A stretch of 64,000 nt of DNA, from assembly GCA_019358855.1 (NCBI GenBank), contig JAHHII010000004.1, positions 62,001 to 126,000 of the forward strand. The letters are read 5' to 3'. Both the position numbers and the translations under genes were made by a program. Numbering within the stretch: position 1 is the first letter of the stretch; each line of letters begins with the position of its first letter. Source of the stretch: Timaviella obliquedivisa GSE-PSE-MK23-08B (lineage in GTDB: Bacteria; Cyanobacteriota; Cyanobacteriia; Elainellales; Elainellaceae). Of this stretch, positions 29,039 through 36,916 are shown one piece after another. The notes beneath the pieces are model-generated. The model was not told the DNA's origin, made no database searches, and saw only the letters and a program-made list of their open reading frames with translations.

Positions 29039-29809
29039 ATGTCTTCACCCCTTTTCATTTTGCGAGAACTCATATGGATGAGACGAACTACCGTGGCAAC
29101 GTCTCAAGTGCGCCTGCCAAAATCTTCAGAGCAGGGACTAACTTTACTAGAGTGTTTGATGGCGGTCATGGTCATCGGATTAACTATGGCAATGATTACG
29201 CCGCCTCTTGTCATTGCCGCTGCCACACGAGTACAAAACAGACAAGCAGAGCAGGCTATGCAAATTGCTCAAGGCGAGGTTGATCGGGTACGAGCCACAC
29301 TTGCCAGAGAAAATGGTCAAAATCTAACTCTTGCTCGCCTACCTGCGATCGCCACAGGTAGCGGCAACCTAGAAGCCGTTCCTCCTCCTGCTCGACCTTC
29401 AACCAGTTCTCCTCTGAAGTCTTCCGCAGAAACCTGTGGCACAAATTACAACAATGGTCAGCAAGTTGCAGTTAATCAGGGGTTGAGAGTCGATGTGGAT
29501 GGAGACTGCAAGGCTGATTTCTTTATGCAGACTTTTCGGACAGAAGGAACGATCAGAGGTTCTGCACTTACTCCATCTGATTTTCACCTAGGTGTTCGTG
29601 TGTATTCAATTTTGGCGGCAAAAGCTTCACCAGACCCTTTAGAAACTAAACCTGCTTCTTTACAAATAGTCGGCGGCGAGGGTAATCGCAGAACTCGTCC
29701 GTTAGCAGTTTTTTATACTCCTTTCTCCCAGAGTGATCAGGGCAATGCACTTTGCTCGTATCACCAACCGTCAGCGCAGACAGGGGCATTAAGCGCTTCT
29801 TGCAACTAG
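29039..29809 (+). CDS. hpsB: Hormogonium polysaccharide secretion pseudopilin HpsB
   Basis: A 256-residue type IV pilin-like protein. The class III cleavage signal SSEQG/LTLLE (Glu at +5) is followed by the hydrophobic helix CLMAVMVIGLTMAMI, then RQAEQAMQIAQGEVDRVRA, the conserved HpsB helix. The remainder is a periplasmic globular domain with four Cys. The leader before the cleavage site is about 32 residues, longer than usual, so translation might start at a later codon. It lies 26 bp after hpsA and is likely co-transcribed; pseudopilins of this kind assemble a secretion pseudopilus. Confidence 0.85.
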   Translation: MSSPLFILRELIWMRRTTVATSQVRLPKSSEQGLTLLECLMAVMVIGLTMAMITPPLVIAAATRVQNRQAEQAMQIAQGEVDRVRATLARENGQNLTLARLPAIATGSGNLEAVPPPARPSTSSPLKSSAETCGTNYNNGQQVAVNQGLRVDVDGDCKADFFMQTFRTEGTIRGSALTPSDFHLGVRVYSILAAKASPDPLETKPASLQIVGGEGNRRTRPLAVFYTPFSQSDQGNALCSYHQPSAQTGALSASCN

Positions 29810-29861
29810 GTTTAAGGAACACTTTGGTAAAACTTTGACTGAGTATTAGGCTTTAAAGCAA

Positions 29862-30842
29862 ATGGCTAAACGTAAACTGTTATCTCGGTTTCAACGATTT
29901 TGGTTTTCTTCTCGTCGTAGAAACAGTATCAAAGGCTTTACGCTTTTGGAATTGCTGGTGACGACGGCGATCGCTGGAGGCATTGTTTCGGGCTTATTGT
30001 TCATTGTGGTTCAATTAATGAGCGTTGACCAACGTGAATCGGCACAGTCTACAACTCAGCAGGAAATGCAGCTTGCGTTGAACTACATCAGTACAGAAAT
30101 GAGGGATGCGGTCTACGTCTACACTGGCAAGGTACTGGCACCAGAAAATCCACCAAGTACTCCACCTCGTCGGAATGGCCAAAGCCTCATGGATTTTCTC
30201 CCTACTAGCCTGAGTACGAACAGCTTTCCGGTGATCGCGTTTTGGAAGCAACAGCCCTTTCCTGATGCAATCAAACTTGCTTGTGCTGGAAGCACGCCCC
30301 CCGCAGGAGTTTCTTGCAGCAACGGAAGTTCTTACGCTTTGGTTGTTTACTCACTCAGTACACATGATCCCGATGATACTTGGAAAGGAAATGCTCGAAT
30401 TACTCGCTATGCCCTGACAGAGTTTAGTTCTACAGGTGCATCGACAGTAGGCTATGTCAATCCAGGAGTTTATAACAATAACTTTGATACTTGGCCTTAC
30501 GGCACAAATGAAACTGGATTAGTCAATCTTCAAACGGCTCGTCCTAGCAGTGTCACACCTGCTGCGTTGGTTGACTTTGTAGATAACGCTGGATCGGCTG
30601 GAGCGTGTCCTAATGCAACAACGACAGGTGTGAGCTATGATATCTCGCCTAAGGCAGGTGTTCGGAGTTTCTATGCTTGCGTCAACGATCGCCAAACCCT
30701 TGGAGACAGCCAGGATGTCTTGATTTACTTGCGAGGCAATGTTGCGGGTAGACCTGGCGCTTCCCTTGCTTCTCCCTTCCTACCGACTTTGGAGACGCGG
30801 GTTTTAAGTCGGGGTGTGTTAGGAAGGGTGCCCACCAATTAA
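29862..30842 (+). CDS. hpsC: Hormogonium polysaccharide secretion pseudopilin HpsC
   Basis: The 326-residue protein has a basic leader (MAKRKLLSRFQRFWFSSRRR...) ending KG/FTLLELLVTTAIAGGIVSG, a textbook prepilin site. The next segment, TTQQEMQLALNYISTEMRDAVYVY, resembles GspJ-like minor pseudopilins and the HpsC group. A large variable Cys-containing domain forms the rest. It lies 52 bp downstream of hpsB. Processing by the PilD peptidase is expected from the motif. Confidence 0.84.
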   Translation: MAKRKLLSRFQRFWFSSRRRNSIKGFTLLELLVTTAIAGGIVSGLLFIVVQLMSVDQRESAQSTTQQEMQLALNYISTEMRDAVYVYTGKVLAPENPPSTPPRRNGQSLMDFLPTSLSTNSFPVIAFWKQQPFPDAIKLACAGSTPPAGVSCSNGSSYALVVYSLSTHDPDDTWKGNARITRYALTEFSSTGASTVGYVNPGVYNNNFDTWPYGTNETGLVNLQTARPSSVTPAALVDFVDNAGSAGACPNATTTGVSYDISPKAGVRSFYACVNDRQTLGDSQDVLIYLRGNVAGRPGASLASPFLPTLETRVLSRGVLGRVPTN

Positions 30843-30867
30843 GTTACTTGATTTATGCATTTGAGGC

Positions 30868-31407
30868 ATGATGAATAGACTACCGCTGAATAGACTACTG
30901 CTGAAGCGTTTAGATGATAGTGGTTTCACGTTAATTGAACTATTGGTGGTGGTGGCGATGGTAGGCATTTTGGCGGCGATCGCTGCCCCAAGTTGGCTGT
31001 CTTTTTTGAATGGTCGTCGGGTAAGCACTGTCAATGACGAGATTCTACAAGCGCTGAGACAGGCTCAATCACAGTCCGTTCGCACTAAGCGGAGTCAAAC
31101 CGTCGTTTTTAATACTGCTGCTAATCCACCCACGATTACGGTACTAGGAGCAACCACTGTTTTAGGAAACGGTGCCCTAAAACCTGGTATGGCAGGAATG
31201 GCGATCGTCAATGGTGCCACTAGCCTCAACTGCCCAACCACGTCTTGCATTGAGTTCAATGCAAATGGCAGCATTGTTAATAGCATTGGCGCGCAGGGTA
31301 TTAAAATTGCGGTGACGGCTCCTCCGGCTAGTGGTTCAAAACGTTGTGTCATTGTAGAAACGATTTTGGGGGCAATGCGGACAGCTAAAGATACAGCTTG
31401 TAATTAA
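30868..31407 (+). CDS. GspH/FimT-type pseudopilin, likely fourth gene of the hps operon
   Basis: Residues 18-50 show DSG/FTLIELLVVVAMVGILAAIAAPSW, a canonical type IV prepilin site and helix with Glu at +5. RQAQSQSVRTKRSQTVVF follows, typical of GspH/FimT minor pseudopilins. Four cysteines lie in the C-terminal half. By position it may be hpsD, but the symbol is withheld. The start is ambiguous between adjacent ATGs at 30868 and 30871. The leader contains a 15-bp tandem duplication (30874-30903) encoding NRLPL NRLLL. No hpsE-G glycosyltransferases follow. Confidence 0.83.
   Translation: MMNRLPLNRLLLKRLDDSGFTLIELLVVVAMVGILAAIAAPSWLSFLNGRRVSTVNDEILQALRQAQSQSVRTKRSQTVVFNTAANPPTITVLGATTVLGNGALKPGMAGMAIVNGATSLNCPTTSCIEFNANGSIVNSIGAQGIKIAVTAPPASGSKRCVIVETILGAMRTAKDTACN
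30874..30903. repeat. 15-bp tandem duplication in the pseudopilin leader
   Basis: Units 30874-30888 and 30889-30903 differ by one base; the duplication is in frame and lengthens the prepilin leader by five residues. Confidence 0.8.
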
Positions 31408-31456
31408 TTAACGAATAATTTAGTCAACAAAACGGCGTTGCTAAACGAGAGTATGA

Positions 31457-31558
31457 ATCCCTTCAAAGCCTCTTTCCTTCAGGAAAGGGTTTGGGGAGAG
31501 GTCTCGCTCACTGCGTTGTAAAAACCTAACCCCTTCCCTGAGAGGGCAGGGGGACACG
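31457..31558. repeat. Dispersed-repeat-like intergenic sequence with nested hairpins
   Basis: This segment includes a CTTTCC-TTCA-GGAAAG hairpin (31472-31487), then AACCTAACCCCTTCCCTGAGAGGG with a second short stem. Similar text (AACCTAACCCCCTTCCCT...) is common as an intergenic repeat in filamentous cyanobacteria. Only one copy is visible in the window. It lies after the last pseudopilin stop and may also end the transcript. Confidence 0.55.
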
Positions 31559-31597
31559 AGTTTCACGCAATTCAGCAATGCCGTGATTTGTTCTTAT

Positions 31598-32338
31598 TTA
31601 GTAGCTAAATTGGAGTGTTACAGAGGTTTGGACTTCTTGTTCGTCACCGACTACTGGCGTTGGAGTCGGGGCATCTGCAACTCTAGCTGCTAATGCTTCG
31701 CTTCGGTAGAATACAGGCGGTGGAGGCGTTGAACCATTTACTTGAATGCTAACGACTTCTTTGCGGGCGAGTCCTAAGGCGCTTAATGCTGCATCGGCTT
31801 GGGCTTGGGCATCTTGGGTTGCCTCTCGGATGGCTTGACGCTGGGCAGTGGCGATCGCGGCTTCATCGGCAATAAAGCTCACGCCATCAATTCGAGTTGC
31901 GCCTGCCTTGACGGCATCATCCATAATTGTGCCTGCCCGATCGGTGGGGACTTGGAAGCTAATGCTATTGGTAGCAGTGTAGCCAACAATTTTTTGTTCG
32001 CCATTGTTGCTGTAATCATAGCGAGGGTTGAGAGAAATACCGGTTGTTTGCAGCTTAGAAACATTGCGCGATCGCACCAATTCAACAACTGTTGCCGATC
32101 GCCGAGCGGCTTCTTGCTGAACTTTTTCTGCGGTATCCCCTTGCACTTCAACACCAAGCTGAACGCGAGATAAAGTAGTGGGAACCATTTCTGTACCTTG
32201 ACCTGTGACCGTTAAGGTTCTCAGCATTTGTTGTTCTGCCATTGCTGGATTTACCATTGTTAGAGTTAGGAACCCGACGAAAAGAGGGAGAGCCGCGAAA
32301 ACGCCAATTGAGCGTTTTGAAGACATTAGAGATTTCAT
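31598..32338 (-). CDS. SIMPL domain (DUF541) periplasmic protein
   Basis: The 246-residue product starts with a signal peptide (basic MKSLMSSKRS, hydrophobic core, cleavage near AMA/EQ). It continues with the SIMPL pattern: LTVTGQGTEMVPTTLSRVQLGVEV, a Gln/Ala-rich helix, the RNVSKLQTTGISLNPRYDYS segment and IVGYTATNSISFQV. The family is widespread in the periplasm and outer envelope, and its function is mostly unknown. GAGGAG lies about eight bases before the start. It is divergent from rsmA. Confidence 0.88.
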   Translation of the reverse strand: MKSLMSSKRSIGVFAALPLFVGFLTLTMVNPAMAEQQMLRTLTVTGQGTEMVPTTLSRVQLGVEVQGDTAEKVQQEAARRSATVVELVRSRNVSKLQTTGISLNPRYDYSNNGEQKIVGYTATNSISFQVPTDRAGTIMDDAVKAGATRIDGVSFIADEAAIATAQRQAIREATQDAQAQADAALSALGLARKEVVSIQVNGSTPPPPVFYRSEALAARVADAPTPTPVVGDEQEVQTSVTLQFSY

Positions 32339-32491
32339 AGAGAACTCCTCACAAAGAATTGCATTATTAATGAGTAATGGATAGGACTGAATGGTATCCT
32401 GATGCTCCTAATCTGGCATCTCTAAACTGTCTAGCAGAATAGGTTACCGTTTTAGAAACGTACTCCTTATATCGACTGACCCGCAATTCTT

Positions 32492-33328
32492 ATGCCTCCT
32501 CAGACTCGTAAACAATTTGGTCAACATTGGTTAAAGAGCGAGGCGGCTCTGGATGCAATTGTGACAGCAGCGGGGATTAAAAAGGGCGATCGCGTTCTTG
32601 AAATTGGGCCCGGTACAGGGATTTTGACTCGGCGGCTATTACCTTTAGCGCAAGCTGTTCTGGCAGTGGAAATTGATCGCGACTTATGTAGATTGTTGGT
32701 TGAGCAGTTGGGCAAGCGAAATAATTTTCTGTTGCTTCAGGGCGATTTTTTGACGATGAATTTAGCCGATACGCTAGAAAGTTTTCCTAACTTTCAAAAT
32801 CCTAATAAGGTAGTTGCCAATATTCCATACAATATTACGGGGCCAATTTTAGAGAAGCTGCTAGGGGCGATCGCCCTGCCTAATCCCAGTCCCTTTGATT
32901 GCATTGTGCTGTTGGTGCAAAAGGAAGTGGCAGAGCGATTATCTGCGCGTCCTAGCTCCAGGGCTTTTGGTGGTCTTTCGGTACGGGTACAGTATTTAGC
33001 AGACTGCGAGTGGATTTGTGAGGTTCCAGCAAGAGCATTTCAGCCACCGCCAAAGGTTGATTCGGCAGTCGTGCGGCTAACGCCTCGCCCTACTGCGCCA
33101 CCCGCAAATGATCCGAAACGCTTAGATGCTTTGGTAAAGATGGGGTTTGCGACAAAGCGGAAGATGCTGCGAAATAACTTAACTAGTGTGGTGGAGCGCG
33201 ATCGCCTTGCCCAACTTTTAGAAGAATTGAGTCTAAACTCTCAAGTTAGGGCAGAAGATTTGAGCGTGGCGAATTGGGTAGCGCTTAGTAACCGATTAAA
33301 TCAAACTGAATTAAATCAAGTCGATTAA
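32492..33328 (+). CDS. rsmA: 16S rRNA (adenine1518-N6/adenine1519-N6)-dimethyltransferase
   Basis: RsmA/KsgA dimethylates two adenines in the 3'-terminal helix of 16S rRNA late in 30S assembly. The N-terminal RKQFGQHWL, the SAM motif LEIGPGTGILTRRLL and the catalytic NIPYNITGPIL are present, with FQPPPKVDSAVV further on. Its 278 residues is standard. The stop lies within a 14-15 bp repeat array and ispE starts eight bases later, so the two are co-transcribed. Confidence 0.97.
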   Translation: MPPQTRKQFGQHWLKSEAALDAIVTAAGIKKGDRVLEIGPGTGILTRRLLPLAQAVLAVEIDRDLCRLLVEQLGKRNNFLLLQGDFLTMNLADTLESFPNFQNPNKVVANIPYNITGPILEKLLGAIALPNPSPFDCIVLLVQKEVAERLSARPSSRAFGGLSVRVQYLADCEWICEVPARAFQPPPKVDSAVVRLTPRPTAPPANDPKRLDALVKMGFATKRKMLRNNLTSVVERDRLAQLLEELSLNSQVRAEDLSVANWVALSNRLNQTELNQVD

Positions 33329-33336
33329 ATCAAAAT
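33294..33336. repeat. 14-15 bp tandem repeat over the rsmA stop
   Basis: The core TTAAATCAA recurs at 33296, 33311 and 33325; the third copy provides the rsmA TAA stop. Confidence 0.75.
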
Positions 33337-34278
33337 ATGCACTCTTATTCTCTGATTGCCCCAGCCAAGATTAATTTGTACTTAGAAATCATTGGCGATC
33401 GCCCTGATGGTTACCATGAGTTGGCGATGCTGCTGCAAAGCATTGACTTAGCAGATCGGATTACCTTGCGCCCCAATGGCATTCAAACGATTCGAGTTCA
33501 CTGCGATGATCCACAGGTTCCACTTGATGAAAGTAATCTGGCTTACCAAGCGGCAGCGCTGATGGCGGAACAGTTTTCAGAAGCTTACGGCCGTTATGGG
33601 GGAGTGGAAATTTCGATTCAGAAACGAATTCCTATTGGAGCAGGGTTGGCAGGTGGCTCGACGGATGCAGCGGCGGTGCTAGTAGGGTTGAACTTGATGT
33701 GGAGCTTGGGGCTAACGCAATCGGAGCTTCAAGAGTTAGGAGGAAGGCTAGGTTCTGATGTGCCGTTTTGTATTGTAGGAGGAACGGCGATCGCGACGGG
33801 GCGGGGTGAGCAGCTATCGTCGCTTCGCAGTTTAGACAATCTCTATGCCGTTTTAGCCAAATATCGAAATTTGCCTATTTCGACAGCGTGGGCATACAAA
33901 ACCTATCGTCAGCAGTTTAAAAATACCTATGCCGCGCTCAACAATTTGGTAGAACGGAAACAGCGTGTGCATTCAGGCTCTATGGTGGCGGCGATCGCCT
34001 GTCAGGATAGTCAGCGAATTGGGCAGCTGTTGCACAATGATTTGGAGAAGGTTGTTCTGCCCGCACATCCCCAAGTTGCTGAACTACGAGATAAGCTTAG
34101 GCAACTTGAGACGCTGGGAGTGATGATGTCGGGTTCGGGGTCAACGGTGTTTGCGTTGATAGAATCACAGTTTCGAGCAGAGCGAGTTCGGCAGGAATTA
34201 CGAGATCTGTTGCCCGATCCAAATTTAGAGATGTGGACAACACGGCTAATCAATATGGGAATCCAGGTAGTTCCATAG
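33337..34278 (+). CDS. ispE: 4-diphosphocytidyl-2-C-methyl-D-erythritol kinase
   Basis: IspE phosphorylates CDP-ME in the MEP isoprenoid pathway, which supplies phytol and carotenoid precursors in cyanobacteria. The GHMP kinase markers are clear: the N-terminal APAKINLYLEI with its catalytic Lys, the ATP loop PIGAGLAGGSTDAAAVL, and the C-terminal MMSGSGSTVFAL. Length 313 is typical. It follows rsmA by eight bases; this pairing is common in cyanobacteria. Confidence 0.97.
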   Translation: MHSYSLIAPAKINLYLEIIGDRPDGYHELAMLLQSIDLADRITLRPNGIQTIRVHCDDPQVPLDESNLAYQAAALMAEQFSEAYGRYGGVEISIQKRIPIGAGLAGGSTDAAAVLVGLNLMWSLGLTQSELQELGGRLGSDVPFCIVGGTAIATGRGEQLSSLRSLDNLYAVLAKYRNLPISTAWAYKTYRQQFKNTYAALNNLVERKQRVHSGSMVAAIACQDSQRIGQLLHNDLEKVVLPAHPQVAELRDKLRQLETLGVMMSGSGSTVFALIESQFRAERVRQELRDLLPDPNLEMWTTRLINMGIQVVP

Positions 34279-34363
34279 GGTTCAGATCTATCAGATGAAA
34301 TCACACTCGCCCCCGAAAAGATCAGCAAGGAAAGGAATCTTTAAAAAAGAAATTAGGATAGTC

Positions 34364-34702
34364 ATGGCAACTTCAACTCCAACCGAAAATTTAGTTCCTG
34401 CTACGCCCAGCCGCAAATCTACGCCATTGCGGTGTTTTATAGGGGCTTTGATTTCGGCAAGTTTGGCGATCGCGCTCTATTCTCTCACTGCATCTATTAC
34501 TCATGCGTTTGCAGCGCAACCGCTCCCCAGGGGTAGTGTCGCTACTGCCAATATTGCCGTTGCAGTGCGCACTTTAGTTGTGGGCATGAGTACGCTGGGT
34601 ACCACAATTTTTGCCATTTCGACGTTAGGTTTACTGGCACTAGGGATTCAACTGGTAATCTTGAATCTGCGTTCTGGGGCAAAGTTAGATGAATCAGCAT
34701 AA
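34364..34702 (+). CDS. DUF3082 family small membrane protein
   Basis: A 112-residue cyanobacterial protein with two predicted membrane helices (about FIGALISASLAIALYSL and the later LGTTIFAISTLGLLALGIQLVI) and the conserved RTLVVGMSTLGTTIF segment of DUF3082. Its function is unknown. The ATG at 34364 is preferred over 34295, since the extra basic residues are not family-like and the later start has GGA upstream. Its last 55 bases overlap the convergent kinase gene. Confidence 0.8.
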   Translation: MATSTPTENLVPATPSRKSTPLRCFIGALISASLAIALYSLTASITHAFAAQPLPRGSVATANIAVAVRTLVVGMSTLGTTIFAISTLGLLALGIQLVILNLRSGAKLDESA

Positions 34703-36363
34703 GGCAATGTAAACCAAAATGTAGATCCTTCTCCAGGAGCACTGCTCACGCCAATTTCGCCGCCATGGGCGGAGATAATTTGGCGACACAAGTATAGTCC
34801 TAAACCAATGCCAGGAGAGCGAGAGTTACGGCGGGTATAGCGGTCAAACAAAAAATCACAATCTTCTGCTGCAATGCCACTACCATTGTCTTGAACGCTA
34901 CATCGAATGGTGGTAGGTTCTAGGAGGGCTTGAACGGTAATAGTAATGCCTTGAAGGTTATGGTTTAAAGCGTTAGTGATTAGGTTCTCGAAGACTCGTC
35001 GAAGTTGAACGGGGTCGGCGCTGAAGGTGGGAAAGGTTGGAGAAACTAAGCAGATAAGGGTGGCTTGACTGACCGTAATGAGTGGGGTGAGATCTAGGAT
35101 GATCTGGGGAACGAGTCTGCCCAGGTGGATGGATTCGTGGTGGAGTTCCATGCCTTGAATTTCGTTGTAATGAGCATCTAGCAACGAGTTGAGAAGACGA
35201 AGCTGGCGATCGCTTCCTTCTATCATTCGGGTAACAACAGAGCGAGAGATTGTCACAGAATCTTCAGAGTGACTGAGGATATCTTTGAGGACTAGCAGTG
35301 AACCCATGAGGGGAGTACGCAGGTCGTGGGAAACGGCATGGAGGAAGTTGTCTTTAAGCTGGCTGAGTTCCTCCAGTTCCTGCATTTTTTGTTGAAGTTG
35401 GGCAGTTCGTTCTTCGACTTGCTGTTCTAAGTTGGCATTGAGCCGTTGGATTTGTTGGTAAAGTTCAGCGAGTGCGGCTTCAGCAACTTTGCGATCGCTA
35501 ATATCTGTTTCAACGCTGGTAACGATCCAGCAATTAGCAGTTTGGTCACGGCGAGAAGTAATCGCAGAAGAGATCCAGCAGAGAGAGCCATCCTTGTGGA
35601 AAAAGCGGTACTCAACGGTTATAGGCGTGATGCCTTGAGAGAGTTTCTGGTAAGCGGGGAAAATAATGCGTTCTAAGTCGTCGGGATGAATGCGCGATCG
35701 CCAGAGATCTTTGTTCTCTAGAAGTTCTTGCGGTGGGTAGCCAAATACGCGCTCACAGCCTGCGGAACGGTAGTCATATTCCCATGTGCCTTCAGTAGAA
35801 ATGCGAAAGCTGGTAATGGAGGCGATCGCGCTATTGACAACATCTTTTAACTTTGCCTCGGACTGCTGCTGAGCTTCTTTCGCTTGCTCAAGCTTACGCA
35901 CCAGTTGGGCAAGTTCTTGATTAACAGACTGAATTTTGAACCTGTGAGCTTCTAGCTGCTGATCTTTTTCATAGCTTGCCACGGCTTCGCTGACGATTAA
36001 GCTTAAATCTTGAAGTTGCCACGGCTTAGCAATGTAACGGTAGAGCTTGGCATCGCGGATGGCATTGCTAACACCGTCTAAGTCTGCCTGTCCACTGAGC
36101 ATAATAGTCAGGGTTTTGGGCGATCGCTGATGAATCTGTTTTAACAACTCATCGCCCTTCAGCCCTGGCATCAAATAGTCTGCTAGAACCAGAGCAACCT
36201 CAGCGCCTGTCTTCTGAAGCTCATTCATCAGATCAAGTGCCTCTTGCCCACCTGCCGCCGTTTCGATAAGACAATGGCTGCCCAAAACCTCTTTCAGCAC
36301 AATTCGCAGGCTTTCTAAGGCGAGGGGCTCATCATCAACACAAATAATGACAGGCTTATGCAT
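34648..36363 (-). CDS. Hybrid REC-PAS-histidine kinase
   Basis: A soluble sensor kinase with an N-terminal receiver (residues 1-120; acidic pair at 10-11, phosphoacceptor D62 in LVLADYLMPG, K in YIAKPWQ). Then come a coiled coil, a PAS/PAC unit (about 175-295, WEYDYRSAGCERVFGYPPQELL) and a second coiled coil. The HisKA helix has H346 in HAVSHDLRTPL. The HATPase domain has N-box NALNHN, DNGSGIA and IGLGLYLCR. No membrane segment is seen. The ATG at 36363 begins just before the receiver strand. Its 3' end overlaps the DUF3082 gene by 55 bases on the other strand. Confidence 0.93.
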   Translation of the reverse strand: MHKPVIICVDDEPLALESLRIVLKEVLGSHCLIETAAGGQEALDLMNELQKTGAEVALVLADYLMPGLKGDELLKQIHQRSPKTLTIMLSGQADLDGVSNAIRDAKLYRYIAKPWQLQDLSLIVSEAVASYEKDQQLEAHRFKIQSVNQELAQLVRKLEQAKEAQQQSEAKLKDVVNSAIASITSFRISTEGTWEYDYRSAGCERVFGYPPQELLENKDLWRSRIHPDDLERIIFPAYQKLSQGITPITVEYRFFHKDGSLCWISSAITSRRDQTANCWIVTSVETDISDRKVAEAALAELYQQIQRLNANLEQQVEERTAQLQQKMQELEELSQLKDNFLHAVSHDLRTPLMGSLLVLKDILSHSEDSVTISRSVVTRMIEGSDRQLRLLNSLLDAHYNEIQGMELHHESIHLGRLVPQIILDLTPLITVSQATLICLVSPTFPTFSADPVQLRRVFENLITNALNHNLQGITITVQALLEPTTIRCSVQDNGSGIAAEDCDFLFDRYTRRNSRSPGIGLGLYLCRQIISAHGGEIGVSSAPGEGSTFWFTLPYADSSNFAPERRFKITS

Positions 36364-36457
36364 AATGGCGATCGCGATTTCCACTGCTGTGGACAATTGC
36401 CTACTCTCATCCTACCCAACCCTAATGCAAATGGAAAATCAAGAGGGTGAGATGAAG

Positions 36458-36916
36458 CTACGATACTTGCGCGATCGCTAAAAGCCGCTCTGCTACTGTT
36501 GCCAGAACTGGAAGGACTGATAGTCGATTGCCCTGCCTCACCACCAAAAGTTCTTCGGGGGTAAAGGTTTGGCGGAGGGCATCTAGGGTAATGATCTCGG
36601 CAAACATTTGGTCAAACTCTATGGCTACTGTTTGCCAACGAGGAGCAGTAGGAGATGATTTGGGATCGAAGTATTTGCTGGTCGCTTCAAACTGGCTAGG
36701 GTCGATGATTCTGGCTTCTGCTACTTTTGCCAAACCGACAATACCTGGAGGGATTGTGTTGGAGTGGTAGTAAAAGATGCGATCGCCGGGCTGCATTTCC
36801 CGAAGAAAGTTACGAGCTTGGTAGTTACGAACGCCATCCCAAATCGTGGTGCGATCGCGCCTTAAATCGGCAATGCCATAGACATCGGGTTCCGATTTCA
36901 TGAGCCAATAGTTCAT
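36458..36916 (-). CDS. EVE domain-containing protein
   Basis: A 152-residue single-domain protein beginning MNYWLMKSEPDVYGI, with WDGVRNYQARNFLREMQPGDRIFYYHSN, diagnostic of EVE/thymocyte nuclear protein 1-like proteins. The PUA-like EVE fold can bind modified bases in DNA or RNA; here no restriction-type partner is adjacent. The start overlaps the stop of the CNNM-type gene (ATGA), giving a coupled cluster of three genes. Confidence 0.92.
   Translation of the reverse strand: MNYWLMKSEPDVYGIADLRRDRTTIWDGVRNYQARNFLREMQPGDRIFYYHSNTIPPGIVGLAKVAEARIIDPSQFEATSKYFDPKSSPTAPRWQTVAIEFDQMFAEIITLDALRQTFTPEELLVVRQGNRLSVLPVLATVAERLLAIAQVS

Noticed and set aside
31799-32173. 124-codon plus-strand frame opposite the SIMPL gene
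   Set aside because: It is antisense to a well-supported gene and has no recognisable product.
32335-32360. Yfr1-like ACTCCTCAC sequence
   Set aside because: On the minus strand this is simply the GAGGAG ribosome binding site of the SIMPL gene.
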